NCBI GenBank assembly: GCA_012845835.1
Contig: JABAKD010000010.1
Span: forward strand, 1,379,001 to 1,443,000
Direction: 5' to 3'
Origin: Undaria pinnatifida
Taxonomy: Eukaryota; Sar; Phaeophyceae; Laminariales; Alariaceae
Length of the DNA stretch: 64,000 nt
The notes beneath the pieces are model-generated. The model searched no databases. It had not been told where the DNA came from and worked only from the letters and a program-made list of their open reading frames with translations. Position numbers and translations under genes: made by a program. Shown here one piece after another: positions 34,168 through 47,181 of the stretch. The first letter of the stretch is position 1, and each line of letters opens with the position of its first letter.

Positions 34168-37100
34168 ATGAAGCACACCTCCTTCTTGTGCCTGTCGGGC
34201 CTGGCGGGCTCCGCGCTCGCGTTCGTACCGTCGACGACGGTGCCCAACTCGTGGACTAGCCGCCCGATCATCAGGTGAGCTACAAGCTCGGCGCAACACT
34301 GAACCCCCGCCCTGGGAGGCACCCAGCTCCACAGCTTTGCGATATACAGCGGAGAAATCATGCGATGCCCGCTATCAGGATGGGGCTTGCATTAACGTGG
34401 CCCACCGTGCCATGCGTTGAGATGGGCAGCGTTTCGCGCCGTGCTTATGGTGGGTGCTTCTCTGAAGGATCCGACAAACCGAACTTCTCGCTCTCTGACT
34501 CGTGTCTCCTTTTATCTCTTTCCCACGTTTGACGTTCTCGTTACCTCATGTTGATGGCCTCAGCTCGAGCAGCACGGCGGTGGTGGTAGCAAGGCAGGGT
34601 TTCCCGCTGTGCATGGCGGCTACGCAGTCGAACCCCGGGGTGAGTGCCGGTTGTTGTTCGTGTCTCGTGCTTCGATGCTGCCTGCCGAAAATGCAAACTA
34701 CCAAGTACGAAACAAGAAATTATGGTTGTGTTGTGACATCGTGACTCATGACAACGATTCAGTCGGCTGACGTTTCCCTTGTTTTTAGTATACTGGTACA
34801 AGTACTGCTTTTGCTTTTGCTGCTGCGGCTGTAGATGGTACACCACGTGCGCTGTTCGCCTGGCGCTTTCGCCCGTGATTGCGTTGCCTCTGGGTTGCCA
34901 ACGTCTCTCTCATAGTTCAAGGCCTCGCGTGGGAAACGGACGTACACTAGCCGTGTCATGGAGAGCGCGCCTCAATTGTGATACGGCGAAAGCGTGGCCA
35001 CTATTTCATAAGTAAAAAGGTCCACCCTCGGCAAAGTAGAGTTAGTACCACAGGTATGTACTAAACCGCCTATGATATCTTGATGAATGCTCTGTAAACA
35101 GGCACGGTCATCAGACGCCCTCATCATCGTGTTGTACTAGCTGTATTATATGAGCATGACATGAGTCCCTTTACCTTCCATGAATAGTGACGTTTTGCTC
35201 CTGATCATGATCGCAACCAACACATCACACACTTTAGACAAGGCAGTGGGCCTTCCGCCAACGCAACGCCGAAATTGCTGTGGAAAAGCCCATTTGCGGA
35301 CAGCAGCAGCGAAGTACGGAGAGCTGTTATCATGACGGGTGCTCCTAAAGGCACCGTGCTCAGACACATCATCACCACGTTACGAATTCCCCAGCTGGAG
35401 TACGGCATGAGTACGTGAGTCCACGCTCTTAGCCTCGAGTGACGTTTCGTTCCCGATCATGATCACAAACAGCACAGCAGATACTCGTGCACAAACACAA
35501 ACGCAAGACTCAGCAGCTAGCAACTGACCTTGTGTACAATCCGTTTCCCGAGATTGTAGGTGTTCTCTCCTAGAGGCACAACGACATACCATGGTACTCA
35601 TTAGACACCCTCATCGTCATTTTATACCAGGTACTGATTTTACACGAGTACAGCAGTACTGGTAGCATAGCATCAGATGAGTCCATACCATGGAGTCAAG
35701 TTGATATTACCCCCCCTTTGCACCTCTCTCTACAAGTATCACCCATCATAAGAGCCTTTATTACCCCGCTGCTGCGCCCCTCTTACCATTCATCAGAAGG
35801 TCCTCTCCTATCTTCTCTGAAGACTAATCAGGAGGCGAACGGCTTGGACTTGACCAAAGCCAAAGCCCAACCTGACCCCGGATCACTACGGCCTCCAAGG
35901 CAGACGCCCAAACACACAAAACACAGACGCTGGCTAGCCTCAGCAGTTGACATTTTGCCACCGCAGTGCCCAAGAACTCAACCCCTACACTTGTGGTTCA
36001 CGACAATGTTCTACCGTAACTGACACAAGATATCACCCGTACACAAGAAATCACCCCCCCACAGGATACGACACCCCGGTGATAATTTTGGGCGTTCCTG
36101 ACAAACCATCGATTCATCGCGCGGGGTACATAAGATAACACACCCCGGTGATATCGTAGTGTAGGTTTGTGGTGTGTGGCTTCGATTTGTGGTCGTGGTG
36201 GTGTCTCTGCGTAGCTCTTTTTTGGTGGCACCGATAGCGAGGTAGGTAGCAGCAGCCCACTTTTGTGTGGGGGCAGGACGGATGGCGCAGCCACCGCCTC
36301 GTATCATATCGGGCGAGGTATCTTCGATCTAGGTACATATATATATATATATTTTATGCTCTAATCCAAGCCCGTATTTTGTTTGAAACTTTCCTCGGCG
36401 TTGAGGGGGTTGAGTCATCGCCGAGGTCATGTGCTAAGGAATTTCGTCACCTAGGTTGGGCCCCTTTGTTTCACCACAACCCGGTATCACAGGCAGGTAC
36501 CTACAGCAGGAGTGCGGGGCAGCTGCAAGTGTTCGTGCAGGCACACCTCACCTATTCAAGTGTGCGGCAGCAGCGGTTCAACTGTTATCACACCCGCTTG
36601 TATCACACCCCCAAACACACCTTGAGGGTGTTCGGACGTCTTATCACACCCCCTGGTTTATCACCCCCCCTTTGGGCCCCCAGCGAGCTGCACTTTATCA
36701 CCCGGGGTACACAAGATGTCACACCCCCCACAGGATACCACACCCGGTGATAATATTTCGAAATCCCAAAATGTCATTACCGGGGTGTGTTATCTTGTGT
36801 CAGATACGGTATTATTTACCTCATAGCAGCACCCGTTTTTAAATTGCCCCTCCCTCATGACTGATCAGCTGGCCCTGTCTTACTCCTTCCTTACACGTGT
36901 GCCGTCCTCTTTCTTTTTATGACTGGTGTTATGATGATCAGGAGGCGATCGGCTTGGACTTGACGAAGCCGAAGCCCAACCCGACGCCAGACGACTACAT
37001 CTACGAGCAGTCCATCCCCGACACTCCGATGACGAGGAGGTTCGGCCACCTTCGCGGCGCCAAGGTCAAGACCGTCTCCGAGACTGTCGCCGACTTCTAC

Positions 37101-40100
37101 ACATACGTAAGCACAACAAGTATACGCACAAGTATAAGCATAAGCATAATCAGAAGCACAACCATAAACGCAAGCGTAAGGGTTCGCATATACAAACGTA
37201 AGCACAAATATCAGCGTAAGCATTAGCACAAGCATGAACGCAGGCAAAATAATAAATTGGCACAAGCACAACCGACAAGCATGTATGCACACATCGGATG
37301 AGGACTGTTTTTCCTTTGGAAGCTGGAAGTATGTCGAGCGAAAATGGTTCTGTTGAGCGTGTTGACGCGAAGGGCTGGACCGTGCCGTGATAATATCTAA
37401 AAACATACTGGTATTAATAGGGGCATCGCACATCGCACCTTATCGCAGCTATGATACTTCCGTACCCTGCGTGCGTTGCTCGGGATGTTGTTTGTGATTT
37501 CGTCATTATTTCGAGCGCCTTTGTGTGTATTTTTGCTAACTGCATCACCGCATTCGCGTGTTTGCTGTTGGACAACGCAAGCTCGTAAAAAAAACGGAGT
37601 AATCGTGGTCCCTGTGTATTTACCACCTACAACAGGAGTATAAGAAGCGTGGGTGTTCCTTATGCAGTACTCGGACCGCGAGTAGCGCAAGCCGACTGTT
37701 GATGGTGGAGCTTATTTTCCCCCAAGGTTTCAGCTCAAAATCGTAAACCCTACAGTACGAGGTACGAGTATAGCATTGGGAGTTCCGGCCGTATTTTTTG
37801 GGATGTCACGTCACAGAGCGACGTTCAGGTATGCGACCCTACAGGTCTAAACAAGTTGCCATGCTGATGACCTCCCAGAAAAAACGCTGCAGGAATTGTA
37901 ACAACACACATCAATGCGCAACTAATAAAACTCCAGGACTAATACTTTTAGTACTCGCACGAAGGCCACACCAGGATAGGGGTGAAATGGCATACTTCGA
38001 AGTATCCACACTAATGCACCTTCTCCCCCCTTTTTGCCCCTTGGGCTTTTTCAGTACAAGAGGGTGGTGATCACGCAGTTCCGGAATGTGGTGACGGAGT
38101 ACCTGCAAAGTACCCACCTTACGGTGTACGACGCGCGCTTCAAGTACGACCCTCTCTTCGGCGTCGGGTTCTACACCAGCTTCATGAGGTCAGTATCATA
38201 CGCGTGCACGCCGCCCTGTCCCCTGTCCCCTATAGGACTACACTCCCGTAGGGTTAGAGGCGTGCTTCTCTAGTGTTGAGCTAAAAGAGTTACGCCTTTC
38301 GGCACCCGAGACGCCTTGGCTGAAAACAAACACGAGTAGCGCGCGGTGTGTGTTGGGTCGGAAATATCTTGCTCAAGGGCTCACCCCGCTACTGATCACC
38401 CGAATGGCCTGTCCTATCAAAATTCATGAGACGGAGAGGAGTTGTGAATCGTGTGGTATCTTTCACTGGGTTCTTTCCCTTGCCCTAGCCTACCGCCTGA
38501 CGCTTCGGGATGCGGTTGTTTTGTCCATTCCGTGTCGCTCACGGCATCTACTAGTACGGCCAACTTTTCCGTCACGTTTTTATCTGTTATCGGCGACGTT
38601 AACTCTACGGCGGAACCTCGCCATCGCTCCTGTTTTTTTTTTCCTTGTAACGTTGTGTTCGATTTCGTCGCTCTCCTTTTTCGTCATCCGTTTTGTCGCT
38701 TCAGGTTCATGCGCGCCTACCCGGCGGAGGGACAGGCGGAACTGATTTTCGATGCGGTCGTTAAGGCCATCGGAAACGGGCTCGACCCGGACCAGATGAG
38801 GGCTGACACCGCCGCCCTTAAAACATGGGCTGAGGGCAAGAGCGAGGACGACGTAGTGGCGGCGATGAAGTCAGACGACAAAAGGTACGCGGCCGCCGCC
38901 TGGAGTACAGTATGTACGCGAAAGCGCTTGACCCCCCTGCGAGTGCAATAGTCATTCCCCACTGATTTCATGTAGGTTGTTTGCAAAAGCTCGGGTGCAT
39001 CTTGTACACGAGGTGATAAGAATGTACCTGGTGGGCATTTTTCGACCCGTGCTACGATCGAGGTGTGTACTTTTTTGTGGCTATTAATTGTCTGATAATA
39101 AGCTGTTTTCCGAATGACGGGGCTCCTTAACCTGTTCTTGATCATTTTAGCGCCTTTTAGCACCGCACTCCCGACATGGGGACGAAACACTTGGAGTTAG
39201 ACTAGGATGTTTGATCAATTTAGGAGTTGGAAATGGCTTGAACCCCGAAATCGTCGTAAGGTTATTATTTGGTGTTGCAACATTTTCTTTTGGTATACGT
39301 GGGCCGTGGGCTTATTCATCGGGCTGCACTTTCTTCGTTTTTCCTCAACAATTAGTTTTTGCCTCCCAGGGATATGGAGCTCCTCAAGCCAAGAACCTTG
39401 CAGGGAAAAAATAACTACTACTACTGCTACTGCTACTGCTACTGCTACTGCTACTGCTACTGCTACTGCTACTGCTACTGCTACTACTGCAGTATGCACC
39501 TCGACCGTGCGTCTTACCTCGTACTGTACCATGGTATTATTCACGGTTTTAGGCTCAACGTGGCACGAAACATGTACAGGAAAACCATTTATTTTGTTGT
39601 ACTGAAACTTGTTTTGGACGCTACCAAAAACTGAGTTTTTTAAATGTTTTCGGTTCCTGTATGATCTGATTTTGGTTGTCGAAAAATTATTGGCTGGCTT
39701 CGCCGACAACCAATGGCAGAAGTTGAGAGCCAAAGTATGAACATGCAGTATTTTAATGACACCTTATTGTTGTTTTCGATCCACGCTACCGACCGTTATT
39801 TGCTTGCCTCTGCTGCTGCCTCTCTCGGTGACGTTATCCAAATGTCCGTTCCAACGAAAACCTCTTTTTTGTCTTCTACGACCTATGCTACCCGCGCTTG
39901 CCACTGCCTCTTCTGTCAGCGACCTGGTGACTAGCGGGTTCTACATTGCGCGTACGGGCCTCGGGGCGTTTGGGGAAGGATGGGAGGAGAAGGGGGAGGA
40001 CGTGGATTGGTTCCTGTACAACAGGTTGTGGGCAGTGGGGGTCTTTTCCTTGATGGAGAACATCGGCCTAGAGCCGACAGAGGAGGTCAGTGCCAGTACC

Positions 40101-42592
40101 ACCACCACGAACAGTAGTGCTACAGTAGGTGCTACAGTAGGTGCTACAGTAGGGCACACACAGTAAGGCGGTGGTGTGACAGAGCTATATGACCGCCTTA
40201 TGGAGGGAACCGCCCTGTTCATTCCAGGTTATGAGTGCTTTAGTGCAATTCCTCAATCGGGCCAAGCAATTTTGACCGCCTTATATCGGGATACCGCCTT
40301 ACTAGCCCTTACTCAAACCGCCTTATTGGGGGATTCCCACTGTGTTTAGCAGTTTTTGATGAATATTTTTTCACTGACGGGGCTTCTCAACTCACAGACA
40401 ACATACCATTATTCAGATATTTTCAATAGGCAATTAGAACAGTATTATTCATAGGCAATTAGACTAACGCTATTATTGATAGGCAATTAGAGTAACACTA
40501 TTATCAATCGGCAATTAGAGTAACAACCTACTCTAGCCATTATCGTCGGCATAACGGTTGTGTTTCACGATATTATTGCCTTTACGTATACCTATTTAAC
40601 ATACCTACCATGGTATTAATTTACAGCCCATGGAATTGTTCTTCGGGTTGCACGCTCAGTTTTTGCTCCAAGGCCTTTTTTGTGTGAGCTGTGAGCTGTG
40701 AGGTGCGAGGTATGATGTATGATGTATGAGGTATACAGCTCCTCAGGTCAGCTTAGGAAAAATTGGTGCGCCAGCTACTGTATTGCATGCGTCTGGACAG
40801 TGTCAAACAGCGGTGTCGCTGTTGGTAATCGCCTTGAAGTTTTTGGGCCTGTCGCAGCACCAACCCCATCAACAGTGTGATGAGCAGTGCCATGAACAGC
40901 AGTGTCGTTGTGGGTGTTTCTCTGCGAGCTATCGGGCCTGTCGCCTGTCGTGTTTCTCTTGTTGTTTGGTTCGTTTGCTATCGGGCATGCCGTCTATGGT
41001 GTTTTTTTGGGATGCCGTTGTGTTGGTTTGGTATCAGGCCTGTCGCCTTAGGTGTTTTGTTTGGGGTCTTACTTGGGTTGTGACGTGCTCTTTCGTGCCC
41101 ATTGCGTTTGGCATCTCACTTGCTATCCCCTTGGTAAATTGCACGCTTGGCATCTCACTCATCGAGCTCGTGTTATTTTTCGACGCCTCTGCTATCATAG
41201 TTCGGATGCTTGAGAGTCCGTGAGCAAAGTACAAAATACTTTTTGCCGGTTTATCTACCTCACTCTTGTCTGACCTGGATGCGTTTTATGATGTGGTTCT
41301 CGACACTCGAGAGTTGGTGTACGTAGTATTCATATCATGCCACAACCACGTACGATGACTTAAGTTTCGGAGCTGTTTTTGCTGTTGGCGTGTTAGTTGC
41401 AAGCGGTGCCAGGGATGTTTTTTTTTTATTTGCGGGATACCTGCTGGGTTGCCGGACTTGGTGGCTTCGACCATACCGGTACATTTTAGATCTTCATCGG
41501 CGACTCGCGAGAACCTCGCCCGCTCTAGTATACCAGGTACCGTGGTATATAGTACTAATAATAGTACTACTAATAGTATCGCACCTGGTCGTACTGTTTT
41601 TACGGACGGGCGGCTGAAAAACTTCCAGTTGTTGTCTTCTCTTTTTTTTGTCACGACTCTTATTTTCCAGCTCATTTCGAACAAGCTTTTACACCCAACG
41701 GCCCCCTGCACCAGCTGTGGTCAAAGGTGTCTTTCCTTGCCCCCCGCTTATGTCTCTATTAGGAGCATGAATGAACGGTGCTCCGTCTCGAAAGGGATGC
41801 GTGGTCAATGGTGGTATGGTCAAACGACTAAGGCAAGCGACAAATGAGTACGCCCCCCCCCCCGTACATGTGTTCAGTTTCAAGGCGCCTGAGGGAGTGT
41901 TTTTTGTCCCTTTGATAGTTATGTGAGACGGTTCCTTTTTGCTTCGGCTGACCGCTAGCCCATGTTTTCCCTTGTATGACTATGCAGCTGGTGGAGAAGT
42001 GGTTCAGCGTGTTGGGGACCCCGGCAGCAGCCGCGGTGAAGGACTTGAACCTGTACCAGGAGCAAGTGGGGAAGATCGAGCAAGCAGAGTTGGTGAGAGA
42101 GAGAGAGCCCTTCGCCGCGCCTAGAGGAACAATCTACAGACGTTGCTTGGTTCGTATACGTGTGCTTTAACTACTTGCCGGTATATAGTAATTTCTACAA
42201 GAGTAACTGCTGTATGTGGCTACGATCAATACTGTATTCTTATACCAGGTATACAGAACGGCATATGGTACCCGTTAATTTCTTATTTTTTGGGCAGGTG
42301 GAACCCGTATACGTGGTAGCATATGCAAAGGTAGCACTCCCCCCAGGATGACGTTCCAAGCTGATGGCGTCCCAATCGATCAACCCCTTCCTCTAAATTG
42401 TTCCAGCTGTTCAAGGAGATCGAGATCAGGGAGAAGAAACGCCTGGCGGAACGCCTCGAGGCTAAGGCGCAAGACGCCATCAAGCTCGCAGAGCGCGCGG
42501 AACGGGACGCGAAGGAAGACGCGGAAGAGGAAGAGCGGATCAAGAATGCCAAGGATGGGGAAGTCCTCCCCAACGACCTTCCCAAGGCCTAA
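34168..42592 (+). CDS. THF1: Thylakoid formation protein 1 / Psb29, plastid-targeted
   Basis: THF1/Psb29 helps thylakoid biogenesis and photosystem II turnover in cyanobacteria and plastids. Eight exons join in phase: 34168-34274, 34564-34639, 36942-37106, 38055-38188, 38705-38884, 39920-40085, 41988-42092 and 42407-42592 (stop TAA). They total 1,119 bases, 372 residues. Donors are GTGAGC, GTGAGT, GTAAGC, GTCAGT, GTACGC, GTCAGT and GTGAGA. The first ATG opens a signal peptide (MKHTSFLCLSGLAGSALA) followed by FVPSTT, an ASAFAP-type motif. Family text: TVSETVADFYTYYKRVVITQ, YDPLFGVGFYTSFM, MRAYPAEGQAELIFDAVVKA, YNRLWAVGVFSLME, and a charged C-terminal coiled coil (EIREKKRLAERLEAKAQDAI). Length and domain order fit the family. 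The 2.3-kb intron 2 holds a broken copy of exon 3 and a TIR element. Confidence 0.94.
35832..35881 (+). pseudogene. Broken partial copy of THF1 exon 3
   Basis: About 50 bases match the start of exon 3 (36942 on), including the preceding ATCAG acceptor: GAGGCGAACGGCTTGGACTT against GAGGCGATCGGCTTGGACTT. There is one inserted base in the AAAGCC stretch, and the rest of the exon and its donor are missing. If it were spliced in, the THF1 frame would be lost. Confidence 0.8.
36014..36809. mobile_element. TIR element in THF1 intron 2
   Basis: The ends are inverted copies of CCGTAWCTGACACAAGATAW. The dinucleotide TA stands on both sides (36012-36013 and 36810-36811), as for Tc1/mariner-type insertion. 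The interior repeats the word TATCACMCC(C) many times, both near the ends and in the middle, and has no transposase. It is a non-autonomous element of about 796 bases. Confidence 0.7.
39417..39490 (+). repeat. (CTACTG)n microsatellite in THF1 intron 5
   Basis: About eleven copies of CTACTG with CTA variants at the ends. It opens false frames on both strands (YCYCYC and AVAVAV strings). Confidence 0.95.
40441..40522 (+). repeat. Tandem repeat, unit about 32 bp, in THF1 intron 6
   Basis: Three to four diverged copies of a unit with AGGCAATTAGA and CTATTATTSATA. A separate 13-base repeat (TACAGTAGGTGC) x3 lies at 40120-40157, soon after exon 6. Confidence 0.7.
41690..41866 (-). repeat. Dispersed repeat R1, copy 5
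   Basis: Reverse-strand copy. The plus strand reads CTCTATTAGGAGCATGAATG, GTGCTCCGTCTCGAAAGGGA and CGACAAATGAGTACG, then a C-run (the G-rich head). It lies in THF1 intron 6. Confidence 0.65.
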
Positions 42593-44889
42593 CCTAGTTG
42601 CCGTTAACCTAGTACTTGGAAGCGTCATCCCACTCTGCCCGAAAAGTTGCGGAACGTTTGGGCATTCACATTATTAATCAAGCCTCTGTCCGGGAATATA
42701 CAAGGCACAGTAGGGCGTTCATTCGAACACCCCAAATCGGTCCTTTTTAAATGCCAGGAACGTATGGGTGTTCGCAGTCAAAACCCAATGGGTCCTGTTT
42801 CTTCTGAACAACGGATACCCACGCCTTCCTTATATTCTCGGACAGAGTGGTAGAAATTCTTACCGTTATGACACGTTCGCCTAGGAAACCCTTACCTGGT
42901 ATGGCACATATTCGGTTTTCATACTTTATTTAGTTTGGCGCGTTTTGCGGGTCGGAGGTATCGTGTCGGCTGGGTCACCGTTAGTCCGAGACAGGAAAAT
43001 GGGATTCCCGTGAATCGAGTGGCGCGTTCAGGTAGGGAAGGCCGGAGTGAGCACCCGGCTGCTCTTTGTCGAGTGCGGTAACCGCAACCCATAGTGGGGG
43101 TGGGGAGGGGTTGTCACCGGTTTTGTTTACCTTAGGCGTGGTCGAGAACGGGTCTTACTACCTCTTGCAAAAAAAAATAGTGTGTATGTCATTGCTTTTG
43201 TGTGTGGGTGCAAGGCCGTTAGCTTGGTCCCTTCTGGGGAGGGGTTTCCCCCGTTCGGGGGAGAGGTTCCCTGCGGGGGGTAAGGGCTCGGTATTCTCCG
43301 AAGGGTATCCCGGAAGTGGACTGAACCAACGCCTTATCAAAGGCTGGAACGCCTCATCGTAGCGAACGATCACGCGCCTGTCTACATATGCAGTGGAAAT
43401 TTTAGACGCTCATTTTGTTGGCGATCGCTTTTTCCTCCGTAGTAGCACATCTCGTGCGCCGGTTAATATAGGGACCAGCCGCTTCATTATCAAATGCGGG
43501 CGGGTGAGCGGCCGGGTACCTTTTCTGAGTTTTTGGGTACCTTTTTCTGAGTTATTTTTTCACCATCTGTGCTTTGTTGTGTCATTTTTACGCTCAGTTA
43601 GCCCTTTATCCCCCCCTCCATGTCACAAAGCGGCATAAAGCGGCAGCACGGAGTTGATAGAGATGAGGAGGCGGTCGGCACGGCAGGGGCAACAATCTAT
43701 TAGGCCGCGGCCCCCCGCACGACGCTACCTCACAAGAGTTCATTGATACCGTAGTACTATGTTTTGAGTGTTTTTTTTTTTTTTTGGTCATTGGGGTAGA
43801 AATGGACGCTGCGGGGGAAGCGGGCTGCATGGTTGAGTACGAACGGGGTAGATGAGATGTGGCGCCGTTTTTGATGAGCGTGCATTTGCAGCGCATTTTA
43901 ATGAACACGAACCGATTGGCGAATTGAACAATAATGACGCCGGCGGTTCCTATGTAAAACTCACCGAGGAGTTCCACCAGCGAAACAGGCCGTCGCTGCT
44001 TTTATCATACGTGTTCGGTGCTACGGGAAGCGACACAATTTTAGTCGCTCGCCCTTCAAGGCAACGGGCGCCAAAGGTGCTCTTTGTATGTATGCGGCAC
44101 TGCGACGAAGGCACTGCGACGGAAAATAAATGGGTGAATTTGACGAATCACGAACCGAATTTCGGCAAATATCCGCAACACAAGCACCACTGAAGGTCGA
44201 GCTTTCCCTTGTGCATTTGATATATTAAATAGTTCATCTTTGTGTGATTGGCCAACTCCAAAAGACATCCTCTGGACCTGGCCGGACCAACAAATAAATA
44301 CCTCCTGGTTGCATGACAGTATGCCAGTCCAGGCAAACGAGAGTGAATGCCGTGCAGCCCGCGCGAGCGTCCACGCTTGTACCGAACTCGCATGCAATAG
44401 ATCACACACAGCACCGAAGTGCAAGCACAGACGACATGGCCTGACCGAACGCGACAGGCACGCCCATGGAAATACATTCAGCAGGCATGCCACACTCACT
44501 CGTACTGGTATGTACCGGTACCAAGTATCTGGTAGCAAGCGAAAACCTAGACCCGCTGCCGCAGCGGCAGTGCAGCAGCAGTACAGTATTACAGCGCGGA
44601 GCAGCATTGATTGGCAGCAGCAACGAACGGCAGCAGAAGATGATATTGCGATTCTTGGGGCACACCGAAAACGGAACAGCTGCTAGCAGTATAGGACGTA
44701 CCACCTACCTATAGACTATACGTGCCGCCTGCATCATCACATTTCCCGGATACCAGGTACTTACTTCACAGACTGTGGTAGGTATGAGATGCAGAGAAGC
44801 AGGTACTACATACTGTTGTTGCAGCTACATTCAATCAAGCTGGTATGAGTTGCGCTGACCATGATGCGGTCATCGAGCGACGGAAGCCA
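42593..44889. other. No confident gene
   Basis: Downstream of THF1. Open frames at 43.6-44.7 kb on both strands have no splice logic and no family pattern. A T-run sits at 43770-43786. TACCTGGTA occurs at 42892 and ATACCAGGTAC at 44750. Confidence 0.4.
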
Positions 44890-44891
44890 CA

Positions 44892-45165
44892 CGGTGTCAC
44901 GGTGCTACCGTAATATCTAAAAATAATCTAGAAGGCGCGACAAAGGCCAAGGTCACGACGGCTGTGGTTGCTATACAGTAACAAAAGTGACTCGACGGTG
45001 GCAGAAACAACACCGATGGCGGTAGTGTCACGTTGCTGCCGTAAGATCTGGAAATAATAATCTAGATCGCGCGACAAGGGCCAACACCACGATGGCTGTG
45101 TGTGGGTACTTAAGTAATAGTGCCACGACGGTGGCAGTAACAACACCGACGATGGCGGCAGCCAG
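44892..45165 (+). repeat. Tandem duplication, unit about 140 bp
   Basis: Two neighbouring diverged copies, each with GTGTCACGKTGCTRCCGTAA, ATAATCTAGAWSGCGCGACA and GACGGTGGCAGWAACAACAC. No gene product is suggested. Confidence 0.75.
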
Positions 45166-47146
45166 ACACACGACCACGAACATGTTTTAAAAACGGGAAT
45201 CTACGCGCTTTCGCGCTCGAAACAATTAATTATGGCAAGACGTTCTCTATCTATAGGCGTGGAGCCGCATACATACGTGCTTTTTTTCGCTGTCATAGTC
45301 AACGTGTTTTCGTTGCCATTGCTCCGTCCATGAAGCAATCTTATCACGTCGACAAAGGCGTAGCGCTTCAGTGTTATTGCAGCCGGGCTACGGACGCGAC
45401 GGAGCACATTGCGCATGGAAAAAACGTCAAAACATACCTTTGTTAAAAGTTGACCTGAAGTTGGCGGTAGGTGTTAAGTTCTTGCTAGGTAATTAGCAAC
45501 GCGAGTGCGCATACAACGCGCATACAACAACGACACGCGCTCTCAACGAAGCCCCGCGCGCATACAACAAAGGCACACACGCCTCGGCCTCGTGTCAGCT
45601 GGCGAGTCCTATAACTTGTCTCGTCTCAAATATGTTGCATCTGCTGTTGTTCTCAAGCCCACTAATCGCCATTGTCTAGTCCGTGTGGCCACAGGACACG
45701 CGCCAATACTCCTGTCTGTATGACCACCCCAAGCACAGCTTTGCACAATTAATGACGGCATTTCATTGAGAGCGTTGCGGCCGAGCGCTCGATGCAAGAT
45801 GGCGTTGACACGTTGTTTTCCAACGACAAGACGTCGACTATGTATATGATGTTTGGTAGCCCAAGAAAAATATGTACCAAGAGGTTAGTCGCCCGAGAAA
45901 ACGTAGCGGAAGTTTGGTAGCCCAACAAAGTGAATGACGCGGGGGAGATATCTCATGTCATCCCCGCTTTTGTGATGCTCTACCGTCAGCCCGAACACGC
46001 TAATTTAATGATAAGATTGTTACGACAATGCCCTTGTCCTCGGCAACATCACCACTCAAAAAAATAGAAAGCATCGCGGCAACATTCGGTCACAGATTTT
46101 GGCAGTTTCGGTACATCCGAGTATAGTCTACACATAGACTGCCACGAAAAAAAACACCCAGGGTTCCAGGTACTACTACTGAATACCTGGTATTGAATCA
46201 GGAGCGTGTGCACACATCCCGGTTGCTTTGTAAGATCGCACTCAAGTAATATTGTTGTTTTTTGGCTCGCTGCAGTATAGACTATAGTATATATATACTA
46301 TTAAATACCATGGTAGTACTTATACGAAGTAGTACTAAATGATACATGCTCCCAAGAGGGTCAACGGACTTAACCACGAAATACGAACAACGTAGCGCGT
46401 CGACGTATACGTTCACGGCAACGTGTATGTGTACGTATCGCTCTAAGGTTTGCGTTGCATCGTGCATGCGCATCATGCATCCCTCACCCCCTTATTTCCC
46501 CAGGACATGTAAGATGCCACACGCCATCACGTCCGGAAGTGGCACATCATACCCCTCCCCCCTCCCAGTACATACTGCTGTGCCTCCCGAGGCAGCCTTG
46601 ATGCGAAGCGACCGCACAGACGATACCCTGGTGCTTATCACATACAGTCACTTCACGCCGTGATGTCAACTCGATTACAAGAAGACCACTATAATAATAT
46701 TATAATAATGATGTTATTTATTATTATTGCCCTCCGACAATGTAGCGTAAATGTCGTTCCGATGGAAGTCGAATATCCTACTTCCGTACAGCAGTAGTGT
46801 CTCCCACGATCCTCTGCCAACCATCTCCCGATTTTCCTTCCGCACATTCTACTCACATCTCACCCCACCCTCCTCCCCATGTCATCTCATAGCTCGCCAT
46901 CGTCAGTCCATCGCGTTGTCGATGGAGAAGAAGCAGCGTTCTATTAATAAGGCGACGCTGTCAAAGGTCGCACTACAGGTACTGAACATAACAAGCCTTA
47001 TAGTACAAAAAAATCAATAATTGTTACTCACTCACTCAATCAATCAATCAATCAACCAACCAATCAATCAATCAACCAACCAATCAATCAATCAATAAAT
47101 CAATCAACCAACCAATCAACCAATCAATTAATCAATCAATCAATCT

Positions 47147-47181
<35 letters not shown>

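Noticed and set aside
39215-39733. 172-codon minus-strand frame in the THF1 intron
   Set aside because: Most of it is the (CTACTG)n microsatellite read as AV repeats.
44056-44607. 183-codon minus-strand frame
   Set aside because: Composition is noisy (many Cys, Trp, Phe), with no splice sites or family text, and an equally long frame lies opposite.
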